Shown: positions 53,227 to 61,925, counted from the stretch's first letter. The stretch is 64,000 nucleotides of DNA from an uncultured Sphingobacteriaceae bacterium (GCA_946887045.1 CAMPKC010000006.1:1-64000); one strand, 5' to 3'. The notes: generated by a model not told the origin, from the sequence alone. Numbers and translations: made by a program.

Positions 53227-53583
53227 GTTGTATCGAATGAACTCTGTTTTAATCAATAACTACGCCATCAATGGCGATAAGCCAATATGACATAATTGCA
53301 AGCAAAATTAATTTTATTTGCTGAATAATTGCTGGGAAAAGCAATCTATTATATAACTGGCAGAGTGAAAAAAAATTGCTTGATAAAAAGCGGAGAAAAT
53401 GAGCTTTAATTCGTTGAATTGATAAAATCACCGCGTTATGGAATATAGTACCCAATGCGAGATTTTCTTACTGATGTTTTTAAACAAGCAAATTTTCAGC
53501 CATCCCTGACCTTATAAGGTTAAATTCCGACGCTAATACATATCTAAATTCCCTTTAACAATATAGAATTTTATCTTTGCGCC
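53227..53583. other. Divergent intergenic region secA/purD
   Basis: A gene-free stretch of 357 bases. On the secA side TAATTTTG (53303-53310, minus) matches TAnnTTTG about 77 bases upstream of the ATG. On the purD side the TATCTTTG element lies at 53572-53579. A perfect 12-base palindrome ACCTTATAAGGT lies at 53509-53520, and a short ATTGCT/AGCAAT repeat at about 53328-53345. No RNA gene or riboswitch pattern was recognised. Confidence 0.4.
53572..53579 (+). promoter_or_regulatory. -7 promoter element (TATCTTTG) for purD
   Basis: TATCTTTG matches TAnnTTTG exactly and ends 4 bases before the purD ATG at 53584; a TTTAA at the -33 distance is the best upstream match. Any transcript would be nearly leaderless. 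Confidence 0.6.
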
Positions 53584-54858
53584 ATGAAAATCCTTTTACT
53601 TGGTTCTGGCGGAAGAGAAAGCACTTTTGCCTGGAAGATATCGCAAAGTCCATTATGTAAAGAATTGTATATTGCTCCGGGTAATGCCGGAACCGGTACT
53701 TATGGAAAAAATATCGATTTATCTGCCACTGATTTTAAAGGCATTCGTCACTTTGTTGTTGATAACGATATTAACCTGGTAATTGTAGGGCCTGAGGAAC
53801 CTCTTGTAAAAGGAATTCATGATTATTTCCTTGCACACGACGAACTTAAAAATATCCCTGTAATAGGACCTCAACAGGAAGGCGCACAACTTGAAGGAAG
53901 TAAAAACTTCTCGAAAGCATTTATGAGGCGTCATAATATCCCAACGGCCGCTTCAGCCTCATTCACGAAAAATTCTTTAAGCCAGGGACTATCATATTTA
54001 GAAACCCATAAATTACCGATAGTACTAAAAGCTGATGGTTTAGCAGCAGGAAAAGGCGTGTTAATTTGCCAGACTTTAGAAGAAGCTCAGACTGAATTAA
54101 TAGCGATGCTTCAAGATGCTAAGTTCGGAGAAGCCAGCAGTACAGTAGTTATCGAAGAATTTCTTACCGGAATCGAACTATCTGTTTTCGTTTTAACAGA
54201 CGGCATCAGCTATAAAATATTACCAGAAGCAAAAGATTATAAGCGCATCGGAGAAGGAGACACGGGATTAAACACCGGAGGAATGGGTTCTATTTCGCCC
54301 GTTCCGTTCGCGGATGCTGCCTTTATGAAGAAGGTAGAGGAAACGATTGTTATCCCTACCATTCATGGACTTAAGGCCGATCACATCCCTTTTAAAGGAT
54401 TTATTTTCATCGGTTTAATGAATGATAACGGGGAGCCTAATGTTATTGAATATAACGTGCGAATGGGCGATCCGGAAACTGAAAGCGTTCTTCCACGCAT
54501 AGAAAGCGACTTTCTGGATTTATTACTGGGGGTCGCGAATGAAAACCTTGCTGAGAAAGAACTAAAAATTTCTTCCAAAACGGCCGCAACCGTGATGCTT
54601 GTAGCGAGCGGTTATCCGGGCGAATACATGAAAGGAAAAGTAATATCAGGCCTTGAAAACATCCGGGAGTCGTATGTATTCCATGCCGGAACCCAGCTTG
54701 ATGATAGTTTAATCAAAACATCAGGGGGACGAGTTCTTGCTATTACCTCTTTACAGGATACGATGTTTGACGCCGTGCAACAAGCTGTCGCAGATGCTGG
54801 AAGGGTTTATTATGACGGTAGGTATTTCAGAACCGACATCGGTTTCGATCTACTATAA
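53584..54858 (+). CDS. purD: Phosphoribosylamine-glycine ligase (GAR synthetase)
   Basis: A 424-residue ATP-grasp enzyme joining glycine to phosphoribosylamine, step 2 of purine synthesis. The N-terminal LLGSGGREST, IYIAPGNAGTGTYG and VIGPEEPLVKGI form the substrate-binding domain. The ATP-grasp part is LPIVLKADGLAAGKGVLI, EEFLTGIELSVFVLTDG, EAKDYKRIGEGDTGLNTGGMGSISP and NVIEYNVRMGDPETESVLPR. The length and motif set are complete. A TATCTTTG promoter element abuts the start and an intrinsic terminator follows, so it is probably transcribed alone. Confidence 0.97.
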   Translation: MKILLLGSGGRESTFAWKISQSPLCKELYIAPGNAGTGTYGKNIDLSATDFKGIRHFVVDNDINLVIVGPEEPLVKGIHDYFLAHDELKNIPVIGPQQEGAQLEGSKNFSKAFMRRHNIPTAASASFTKNSLSQGLSYLETHKLPIVLKADGLAAGKGVLICQTLEEAQTELIAMLQDAKFGEASSTVVIEEFLTGIELSVFVLTDGISYKILPEAKDYKRIGEGDTGLNTGGMGSISPVPFADAAFMKKVEETIVIPTIHGLKADHIPFKGFIFIGLMNDNGEPNVIEYNVRMGDPETESVLPRIESDFLDLLLGVANENLAEKELKISSKTAATVMLVASGYPGEYMKGKVISGLENIRESYVFHAGTQLDDSLIKTSGGRVLAITSLQDTMFDAVQQAVADAGRVYYDGRYFRTDIGFDLL

Positions 54859-54860
54859 TA

Positions 54861-54896
54861 AGGAGAGCTCTGCAAATGCGGAGCTTTCCTCTTTAT
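54861..54896 (+). terminator. Intrinsic terminator after purD
   Basis: A 13-bp stem with two wobble pairs (AGGAGAGCTCTGC with GCGGAGCTTTCCT) and a 4-base loop, followed by CTTTAT. The T tail is short but the stem is stable. Confidence 0.7.
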
Positions 54897-54980
54897 CAAC
54901 ATTTCCCACATCTCTTCGGCTAACGAATTGATACATAGTTTGCTGTCAGATATAAATAGCACAATAAAAAGGATTTTTAA

Positions 54981-54988
54981 TACTTTTG
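54981..54988 (+). promoter_or_regulatory. -7 promoter element (TACTTTTG) for the 198-residue membrane protein
   Basis: TACTTTTG matches the TAnnTTTG consensus exactly and ends 30 bases before the ATG at 55019. It overlaps an in-frame TTG at 54986, which is why that TTG is not taken as the start. Confidence 0.6.
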
Positions 54989-55018
54989 GCATATATTTAT
55001 CCAAACGCTCCTTTGAAA

Positions 55019-55615
55019 ATGCACTCGAAAACCCTAATTATTCTACTGCTGCTTGTCGGAGGGGCGATGCCATCTTTTGCAATTAAGGGCAGAAATAATC
55101 TTCAGGATTCTATAAAACGGGTAACTATAAAAATAACTGCTACAGAAAAACCAAGAGTTTTAAATTTTGACAGCCTTCTTCAGGATTCTCAAACAGCTAA
55201 AACTATCCGAACAGAAAAACCGAAAGGCATCAGAAAATCATTTGCTGGTAACGGCAGTTACTATAAAAAAGAGGCTTCTACAAATCAAACAAAAACAACA
55301 CCAGCCGCACTACAAAAATCAGCTGTAAAGCCAATTCTAAAAGCAGGTCAAAACACAATTGCTGGTAAAACTCAAGCGGTCGATAACAAACCATCTTTTG
55401 CAAAAAATAAACAGCAAATTGAAGAGACGCAGTTGGTTAGTGATCGCACAGAAGTTGATGAATCAACCATAAAAACTTCCAGAACCTACCTCTGGGTAGG
55501 CTTCATGCTCATTATCGTGGGAATTATTTTGGGAATATTATTTGGGAAAAATGCCCTGCTGATATCTCTCGCAGGGCTGGTTTTCGTAGCGATCGGCTAT
55601 TTAATTAACCATTAA
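55019..55615 (+). CDS. Hypothetical exported or membrane protein
   Basis: The ATG at 55019 (MHSKTLIILLLLVGGAMPSFA) is chosen because a promoter element covers the earlier TTG. The 198-residue protein has a cleavable signal, a low-complexity Lys/Thr/Gln/Ala region (about 25-145, for example KTIRTEKPKGIRKSFAGNGSYYKKEASTNQTKTTPAAL), and two C-terminal helices (about 155-173 LWVGFMLIIVGIILGILFG and 178-195). It is not a recognised family. It ends sharing a TTAA with the oppositely transcribed TlpA-like gene. Confidence 0.65.
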   Translation: MHSKTLIILLLLVGGAMPSFAIKGRNNLQDSIKRVTIKITATEKPRVLNFDSLLQDSQTAKTIRTEKPKGIRKSFAGNGSYYKKEASTNQTKTTPAALQKSAVKPILKAGQNTIAGKTQAVDNKPSFAKNKQQIEETQLVSDRTEVDESTIKTSRTYLWVGFMLIIVGIILGILFGKNALLISLAGLVFVAIGYLINH

Positions 55616-56748
55616 TTCTTTCTATTTAAAATCTGATCAAGTGCGGCTTCTAACTGCTCGCCTCGTAAATTTTTTGCCACTATTTTCCCTTCAGGATCAA
55701 GAAGAAAATTTTGCGGTATACCCGTCACATTATACATTACTGCCACCTCGTTCTTCCAGAAATTTAAGTCAGAAACGTGTGTCCAGGTTAACTTATCATC
55801 TTCAATCGCTTTAAGCCAGGCAGATTTAGCGCCGGGTCTGTCGAGCGAAATTCCCAGTACAGTAAAATTTTTGTCTTTAAACTGATTGTAAACCTTAACA
55901 ACGTTTGGATTTTCTTGTCGGCAGGGGCCGCACCACGATGCCCAGAAATCCAGTAAAACGTATTTCCCTCTAAATTCACTAAGTCTTACCTGCCGGCCAT
56001 CGACATTAGCCTGAGAAAATTCAGGTGCGACTGCGCCAATAGAAAGAGTTCTTTCTCTTTGAAATTTGTCGCTGATGATTTTTGCTGAAGGCATCTTTTT
56101 GATGTCGCTACCCAACAAGTTATATATAGAATCTATAAGCTTGTAATTCTGAGAGTACTCTGCAATTTCAGGCAGTAGTAAAAGACTCATAAACGTATTT
56201 GGATTTTTTCTGATAAAGTCTAACCTGATATTGTGTGTTTCTTTCTTATAAATCTCGTATGCATTCTGAAAAACAAGCTGAAGAGAATCACGATTTCCGC
56301 CATTCATCGCCTTCCGTTTCATTAATTCATAAAACTCGTTGAATTCCTGGGTATTTGGCGCTGTTTTACTCAAATAAGCTTTAAAATCCTTGTCAGCCTT
56401 AGAACCTGTTACCTTAGCAGAAGAAAGTCTATCAGCAATAACAACATTTATGTTTCCCTTGTCAATCAAAAAGGAAAGGGCTGTTGTATCGGCCTTAGCT
56501 TCCTGGGTAAAGGACAAGAATGCCTGTTCTGGTTCTTCAATTTCTCCTTTTATTAAAAAAGTGCCATTTGCAACGGTTACAGGAACAGATTCCGGCTTCG
56601 GAGTACCGTACATTTTTATCCGGGTAAAGTATAATTTTTTACCTTGTAACTTCTGATCAATCGTTCCTTTTATCTCGAACTTTTGCTTTTGTGCAAATAC
56701 AACAGAAAAAGACAAACAGAATAAAAGGAATAGAATTTTAAATTTCAT
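55612..56748 (-). CDS. Exported thioredoxin-like (TlpA/ResA-type) protein with DUF4369 domain
   Basis: A 378-residue protein with signal (MKFKILFLLFCLSFSVVFAQ). Residues about 20-120 are a DUF4369 beta domain (FEIKGTIDQKLQGKKLYFTRIKMYGTPKPESVPVTVANGTFLIKGEIEEP). Residues about 240-378 are a TlpA/AhpC-TSA thioredoxin fold with the active site WCGPC (LLDFWASWCGPCRQENPNV) and VTGIPQNFLLDPEGKIVAKNLRG. It reduces periplasmic disulfides, possibly in cytochrome c maturation. It shares its stop TTAA with the convergent membrane protein gene. Confidence 0.9.
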   Translation of the reverse strand: MKFKILFLLFCLSFSVVFAQKQKFEIKGTIDQKLQGKKLYFTRIKMYGTPKPESVPVTVANGTFLIKGEIEEPEQAFLSFTQEAKADTTALSFLIDKGNINVVIADRLSSAKVTGSKADKDFKAYLSKTAPNTQEFNEFYELMKRKAMNGGNRDSLQLVFQNAYEIYKKETHNIRLDFIRKNPNTFMSLLLLPEIAEYSQNYKLIDSIYNLLGSDIKKMPSAKIISDKFQRERTLSIGAVAPEFSQANVDGRQVRLSEFRGKYVLLDFWASWCGPCRQENPNVVKVYNQFKDKNFTVLGISLDRPGAKSAWLKAIEDDKLTWTHVSDLNFWKNEVAVMYNVTGIPQNFLLDPEGKIVAKNLRGEQLEAALDQILNRKN

Positions 56749-56829
56749 AAGAGAATAAATTACTTAATGGCGTAAAGCCTGTATGAGCATTTTTTATTAT
56801 GTTTTGCTGCCGAAGCAGGTTTCACTTTT

Positions 56830-58014
56830 CTAATTCAGCTTTTGATAAGTTCTCCACCACAAGTCAGGCATCTCTCCTGAAACGGCAATTTGGTAATCTT
56901 CGTATCTGCAGGGCACTAAATGATAGCGTTCATTCTTCGAAGTTCCAACCGGATAAGGCACTTGCATCCACCATCGATCAGTTTTTTTACTTTTTACAAA
57001 TACCAGCTCATGTGTATTATCTTTTAATGATGCCCTATAAATAAGGTATTGCGATTTTGGCTGCAAAGGAAAATCCTTTTTACGATGATAAACCCCATCC
57101 ACAAAATACCAGATCATTTGAGCCAGTAGCATCGCCGTTTGCCCGTTGGTATCATACGCAGGATTAAACTCATAAAAACCTATTGAGGTCAGTTTGTCAT
57201 TCAGACCAGCATAGCGACAGATCTGACAAGCCTCCTCTCCATAAAAGCCGTTAGGTCCTGCATTGGCGTTACCTCCGGCATCTGAAGAACGAATGGCCGC
57301 CATATCAAAACTTAAAAGATTGGCATTTCGGATTATAGGTTCGGAAACTGAAATATTACCCGAAAACTCGCCGAGCCGATGAACATCGAACAATAATTTC
57401 TCCATAACTCTTAAACTGTCCTGATTTACATAATAGGTTTGATAACCGATATTGCTGTAGTTAAACAGATAGTTAGGCTGATGAAGTAAAATTTTATTGA
57501 GATAAGATGTTGAACCTGTTTCTATAGTATTATCGTGTACCGAATCATCCAGATCGAACTTAGGATCAACGATAACCAGATCAACTTTCTGCTCTAAAGA
57601 TTCGTATGCGAGATACTGAGCATAGGTCAGATCCTGCCCACCTCCTATAATCAACGGCACGATATCTTTCTTAACCAGTTCGGCTACAACCGTTTTTACC
57701 GCGAAATAAGTATCGGAAACGGTATTTCCGGCCTTAATATTTCCTAAATCGACCATCCGGATATTATATGTTCCCTGGTAAAGGGAGTATAGTTTCTCGC
57801 GAACATAATCCGGCCCCAGAGCACAACCCTGGTTGTCAATGGAATTTCTATCTTCAAGAACGCCTATGATGGCGATATCAAAAGTTTGGGTCTCCAGATC
57901 GGGGAATTCATGTATATAAATCTCGACCTGCGATCCAAGTTGACTTGTAAAAAACACCTCACGAACACTTACTTTATTTGAATCTACAGGTGAAAAAAAA
58001 TCGGCTAAAGACAT
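56830..58014 (-). CDS. Arginase-fold (formimidoylglutamase-like) protein with degenerate metal site
   Basis: The ATG at 58014 (MSLADFFSPVDSNK) is preferred to a TTG 19 codons upstream; 394 residues. The arginase/agmatinase/formimidoylglutamase fold is visible at VPLIIGGGQDLTYAQYL, DLVIVDPKFDLDD and LLSFDMAAIRSSDAGG. In active members these are GGDHS, DAHxD and SFDxDxxDP. Three metal ligands are changed: the first His is Q127, the His of DAHxD is K152 and the second Asp of SFDxD is A239, while D150, D154 and D237 remain. A two-Mn2+ site is unlikely. The family is common in Bacteroidota; the role is unknown. Confidence 0.82.
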   Translation of the reverse strand: MSLADFFSPVDSNKVSVREVFFTSQLGSQVEIYIHEFPDLETQTFDIAIIGVLEDRNSIDNQGCALGPDYVREKLYSLYQGTYNIRMVDLGNIKAGNTVSDTYFAVKTVVAELVKKDIVPLIIGGGQDLTYAQYLAYESLEQKVDLVIVDPKFDLDDSVHDNTIETGSTSYLNKILLHQPNYLFNYSNIGYQTYYVNQDSLRVMEKLLFDVHRLGEFSGNISVSEPIIRNANLLSFDMAAIRSSDAGGNANAGPNGFYGEEACQICRYAGLNDKLTSIGFYEFNPAYDTNGQTAMLLAQMIWYFVDGVYHRKKDFPLQPKSQYLIYRASLKDNTHELVFVKSKKTDRWWMQVPYPVGTSKNERYHLVPCRYEDYQIAVSGEMPDLWWRTYQKLN

Positions 58015-58173
58015 TTGATTTATTTGATATGAAACAGGCCAGGACAAATTGATCCCTGAATCAAAGATCAAATTAAAATGTTAATTTCAGTAATGAAACT
58101 TGTTTTTCATGCGATCCACCTACTGTTTATCCAGCCTTATTAATGATTAAACAAACCTTGCTTAAAAATTATG

Positions 58174-58181
58174 TAAGTTTG
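58174..58181 (+). promoter_or_regulatory. -7-like element (TAAGTTTG) for the epimerase gene
   Basis: TAAGTTTG matches TAnnTTTG and ends 25 bases before the ATG at 58207. The nearest TTG (58158-58160) is closer than the usual -33 distance. Confidence 0.45.
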
Positions 58182-58206
58182 AATCCAATTTCAAAACCCA
58201 TCTTGG

Positions 58207-59178
58207 ATGATATTGGTTACGGGTGCTACCGGATTTTTAGGTTCTGAATTAGTTAGACAATTGCTTGATAAAGGCGAACAGATTCGTGCATTGAAACGGG
58301 CATCTTCCGAAATCCCCGCCATCTTACATAATCAGCCTGCGTTGGAATGGTTTGAAGCCGACATTCTCGATTATTTTGCGCTTGAACAGGCTTTTGAGAA
58401 CATTACTCATGTGTATCATGGTGCAGCTTTACTTTCCTTCGCTGCAGAAGACAAAAAAAAACAATTACGAATTAACAAAGAGGGCACATACCATATAGTA
58501 AATCTGTGTCTGGAAAAAAATATCAAAAAGTTAGTTCACGTAAGTTCGGTTGCAGCGCTTGGGGAATCCAAAGCCGGGCTTCCTGTCACCGAAAACAATC
58601 ACTGGGAATTTAACGGCACACAACAGGGATATTCAATTTCAAAGTATGAAAGCGAAATGGAAGTGTGGAGGGCGATGGCTGAAGGGTTAAATGCCGTTAT
58701 TGTAAACCCGTCGATAATTATAGGCAAGAATGCCGGAACCTCAGGCAGTGGGCAAATTTTTGAATCCGTCAGAAAAGGATTAAAGTTTTATACCTGCGGC
58801 AGCAACGGATTCGTGGATGTGGAGGATGTGGCCCGGGCGATGATCGCACTTATGGAAAGTGATATCTGCGGAGAACGTTTTGTAATAAACGCTAAAAACT
58901 GGAGTTTAAAAGACGTTTTAACTGAAGCTGCCGAAGCTTTTCATGTTAAGCCTCCGCGCATTGAAGCCAAACCATGGATGATGGAACTTGGCTGGCGTGG
59001 CGCAGAATTACTTTCGTTGATAAACGGCAAAAAATACGGCCTTACCAAAGATACCGCCCGCAATGCTTTTAAAAAATCAGCGTACTCTTCCGAGAAATTT
59101 CGCGATTTTTTTCCTGATTTTGAATTCAAACCTATTAAAATCAGCATTAAAGAGGCTTGCGATGCACTAAACAAATAA
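58207..59178 (+). CDS. NAD(P)-dependent epimerase/dehydratase-like reductase
   Basis: A 323-residue short-chain-type Rossmann enzyme. The nucleotide motif is TGATGFLGSELVRQLL (residues about 5-20). The catalytic Tyr-Lys pair is in YSISKYESEM, preceded by the Ser of VHVSSVAALGESK and the EADILDYFALEQAF segment. It resembles dihydroflavonol-4-reductase-like proteins of the extended SDR group. Substrate unknown; the phosphoserine phosphatase fusion is 46 bp downstream on the same strand, but the separate promoter element there argues for independent expression. Confidence 0.88.
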   Translation: MILVTGATGFLGSELVRQLLDKGEQIRALKRASSEIPAILHNQPALEWFEADILDYFALEQAFENITHVYHGAALLSFAAEDKKKQLRINKEGTYHIVNLCLEKNIKKLVHVSSVAALGESKAGLPVTENNHWEFNGTQQGYSISKYESEMEVWRAMAEGLNAVIVNPSIIIGKNAGTSGSGQIFESVRKGLKFYTCGSNGFVDVEDVARAMIALMESDICGERFVINAKNWSLKDVLTEAAEAFHVKPPRIEAKPWMMELGWRGAELLSLINGKKYGLTKDTARNAFKKSAYSSEKFRDFFPDFEFKPIKISIKEACDALNK

Positions 59179-59187
59179 CAGGTTTAC

Positions 59188-59195
59188 TACCTTTG
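59188..59195 (+). promoter_or_regulatory. -7 promoter element (TACCTTTG) for the SerB fusion gene
   Basis: TACCTTTG matches TAnnTTTG exactly and ends 29 bases before the ATG at 59225. No clear -33 element was found. Confidence 0.5.
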
Positions 59196-59224
59196 CAGCA
59201 ATTTAAGGAACCTTCCCAACAATA

Positions 59225-60517
59225 ATGAAGAATTACTACATCATAGATTTCGATAGTACGTTTACCCAGGTTGAAGCATTAGATGAGTTGGCTCGAATTT
59301 CATTAAAAGATAATCCGAACCGCGAAGCTATTTATAAAGAAATTGAAGATCTTACCAATGCCGCCATGGAAGGCAGACTGTCTTTCCGCGAAAGCTTAAC
59401 TCAGCGGGTTAAAGTTCTTCAGGCAAATCGCGATCATTTAAAGTTACTAGTAAGCCGTTTAAAAAAACTTGTCTCTTCATCATTTTCAAGAAACAGGACC
59501 TTTTTTAAAAACCATGCGGATGATGTTTTGATAGTTTCCGGTGGATTCAAAGAGTTTATTACACCCGTAGTTCTTCCCTATCATATTAAAAAAGAAAATA
59601 TTTACGCAAATACCTTTTTGTTCGATGTGGACGGCAATATTGTTGGATACGACGACAGCAATCCTCTTTCTGAAGAAGGCGGAAAAGTTAAGCTCTTAAA
59701 ACAGCTGAAACTTGAAGGAGATATTTTTGGTATTGGTGATGGTTATTCAGATTTTCAGTTAAAAGAATCGGGCTTAATTCAGAAGTTTTATGCATTTACT
59801 GAAAATATAGCCCGTCAGAGCATCCTTGAAAAAGCAGATCATGTTACTCCGAGCTTTGACGAGTTTTTATACATCAATCAATTACCCCGGGCAATTTCTT
59901 ACCCTAAAAACAGAATTCTTTGTCTGATTGTGGGAGATGTCCCGGAAGAAACCATGCAAATCTTGAAAAAAGATGGATTCTCGATCCGTCATAAAACAAG
60001 CTTTGAGGAAAAATACGTCGCCGATGTGGGAATGCTTATATTAGCTAATGGTGAAAAAATTGAAGATGAGCAATTAAAACAAGCTGTTAAGCTGAAAACA
60101 ATAGGCTATTTAGGAAACAGCAAACAAAAACTTTCGCATAAAATTGCGACTGAGATGGGCATTGTTATTTTCGACGACCCTAAACACAATCCGAGAAATG
60201 CGCAGTTCATTTCAAAGCGCGTAGCGGACTTCATAAACAGAGGTGATACTTATTTAAGTTCAAACTTTCCAAATCTGCAATTACCGAAAGTGGCACATGC
60301 TCATCGCCTTATCCACATTCATAAAAACGTACCCGGAATAATGGCCCAGATAAATCAGATCTTCGCCAATCACAAAATAAATATTGTGAGTCAGTTTTTA
60401 ATGACTAATTCACACATCGGTTATGCAATCACCGATGTGAGCGACCAGTACGATAAACAAGTTTTAAAGGAGCTGAAAGAGATTTCAAACACGATTAAAT
60501 TTAGAATATTGTATTAA
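59225..60517 (+). CDS. Phosphoserine phosphatase fused to PGDH-like and ACT domains
   Basis: A 430-residue fusion. Residues 1-210 are a HAD phosphatase of the SerB type: D8-F-D10-S-T nucleophile motif, VSGGFKEFITPVV, the Lys of GGKVKLLKQL and GIGDGYSDFQL. Residues about 225-345 look like the substrate-binding part of 3-phosphoglycerate dehydrogenase, without its NAD Rossmann (for example IVIFDDPKHNPRNAQFISKRVADFI). Residues about 355-430 match the SerA ACT domain almost segment by segment (AHRLIHIHKNVPGIMAQINQIFANHKINIVSQFLMTNSHIGYAITDV...TIKFRILY). The ACT domain binds serine in SerA, so the phosphatase is likely feedback-regulated by serine (inference). It makes serine from phosphoserine. 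Confidence 0.88.
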   Translation: MKNYYIIDFDSTFTQVEALDELARISLKDNPNREAIYKEIEDLTNAAMEGRLSFRESLTQRVKVLQANRDHLKLLVSRLKKLVSSSFSRNRTFFKNHADDVLIVSGGFKEFITPVVLPYHIKKENIYANTFLFDVDGNIVGYDDSNPLSEEGGKVKLLKQLKLEGDIFGIGDGYSDFQLKESGLIQKFYAFTENIARQSILEKADHVTPSFDEFLYINQLPRAISYPKNRILCLIVGDVPEETMQILKKDGFSIRHKTSFEEKYVADVGMLILANGEKIEDEQLKQAVKLKTIGYLGNSKQKLSHKIATEMGIVIFDDPKHNPRNAQFISKRVADFINRGDTYLSSNFPNLQLPKVAHAHRLIHIHKNVPGIMAQINQIFANHKINIVSQFLMTNSHIGYAITDVSDQYDKQVLKELKEISNTIKFRILY

Positions 60518-60577
60518 AATCCAGAATGGAAGGGTTGAAAATAGCTACGAGTGTAATTCTTTTCAGAAATTAATAGG

Positions 60578-61834
60578 ATGTATTCCAGAACTCACCTCCA
60601 CATCCTTTCATTTACACTGAAATGGTTTTTGTTAGCCGGAGTTGTGGGAATTCTATCTGGAAGCGCCTCTGCATTTTTCCTGATAGCATTAGATTGGGTT
60701 ACTAACTACAGAGAAACTACATCTTGGATCTATTATCTTTTACCCGTAATAGGCTTGCTGATAGGGCTTTTGTACCACTACTTCGGTAAAACGGTAGAAA
60801 AAGGGAATAATCAGATAATCGACGAAATCACACAGCCTCAAAAACGGCTTCCCTGGCATATGGCGCCGCTGGTGTTAATCGGTACACTTCTAACACATTT
60901 GGGCGGAGGATCGGCAGGACGCGAAGGCACCGCAGTTCAAATGGGAGGCTCTCTCGCTGATCAGCTGAATCATATATTTCCCTTTAATGCCCGCGACAGA
61001 AAAATACTGCTCATTTGCGGAATCAGCGGAGGCTTCGCATCCGTATTCGGAACACCACTAGCAGGAACAGTTTTCGCACTCGAGGTTTATATCATCGGAA
61101 GGATGCGATATGAAGCCCTGATTCCATCACTATTTGCAGCGATTATTGCCGACATTATTTGCTCAACGTGGGGAGCAACACATCTTCATTATTCCATTCA
61201 ATCGGTAACAGACATCTCATTCCAAAACCTTCTGATTGCAGTACTAGCGGGTGTTATGTTTGCCTTTGCAGGATCGATGTTCAATAAATTGACCCCGTTT
61301 CTCAAAGGATTTTTTGATAAAATCCCTTACCCGCCTTTACGTCCTTTTGTGGGAGGAATTATTGTTTTACTGTTTCTTTTCGGCCTGAACGACTTCAGAC
61401 TTGCCGGCCTTGGAATACCGACTATCGTTGAAAGTTTTACCAGCCCACAGCCGGGTTATCTTTTTTTTCTAAAGATTTTATTGACGGCCATTACTCTTAG
61501 TTCAGGCTTTAAGGGTGGCGAGGTGACTCCGCTCTTCTTTATAGGCGCAACATTAGGAAGTGCACTTTCCATCCTCCTGCCCTTACCAACAGATCTATTA
61601 ACAGCCATGGGCTTTGTCGCTGTGTTTGCTGCTGCAGCAAACACTCCGCTGGCCTGCGTTTTCATGGGCATTGAGTTGTTTGGAAGTCAGCATGCTCTGT
61701 TTATCGCGATTGCATGTTTTATTGCGTATCTGTTTTCCGGACATAGCGGAATCTATAGTTCACAGATTATTGGCTCGCCTAAGCATCTTCTTTGGACCCG
61801 CCACAAGGGGAAAAATCTAAAAGATGTAAAATAA
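60578..61834 (+). CDS. CLC-family anion transporter of the GREGT type (possible fluoride/H+ antiporter)
   Basis: A 418-residue membrane protein with about ten to twelve helices and no CBS domain. The motifs differ from chloride CLCs: the GSGIP site is GNNQIIDEI (G76-N77-N78) and the GREGP site is GREGT (G114-R115-E116-G117 in GSAGREGTAVQMGGSLAD). The gating Glu (E116) is kept and an inner Glu is in VFALEVY. These features are those of the SycA/CLC-F branch, several members of which export fluoride. No fluoride riboswitch was recognised in the 60-base leader, so the substrate remains open. The gene stands alone between the SerB fusion and ilvE. Confidence 0.85.
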   Translation: MYSRTHLHILSFTLKWFLLAGVVGILSGSASAFFLIALDWVTNYRETTSWIYYLLPVIGLLIGLLYHYFGKTVEKGNNQIIDEITQPQKRLPWHMAPLVLIGTLLTHLGGGSAGREGTAVQMGGSLADQLNHIFPFNARDRKILLICGISGGFASVFGTPLAGTVFALEVYIIGRMRYEALIPSLFAAIIADIICSTWGATHLHYSIQSVTDISFQNLLIAVLAGVMFAFAGSMFNKLTPFLKGFFDKIPYPPLRPFVGGIIVLLFLFGLNDFRLAGLGIPTIVESFTSPQPGYLFFLKILLTAITLSSGFKGGEVTPLFFIGATLGSALSILLPLPTDLLTAMGFVAVFAAAANTPLACVFMGIELFGSQHALFIAIACFIAYLFSGHSGIYSSQIIGSPKHLLWTRHKGKNLKDVK

Positions 61835-61925
61835 CACCATTTATTAACGAGATAATCTAAAAAGCTTTATCATTAAATCGCTCAAATTCTGTTTCTTTGT
61901 ATGATTTTTATTAAAGCCTGGCACC

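Noticed and set aside
60518..60577. Fluoride riboswitch before the CLC gene
   Set aside because: The 60-base leader does not show the conserved crcB-type loop and pseudoknot sequences that I can recognise.
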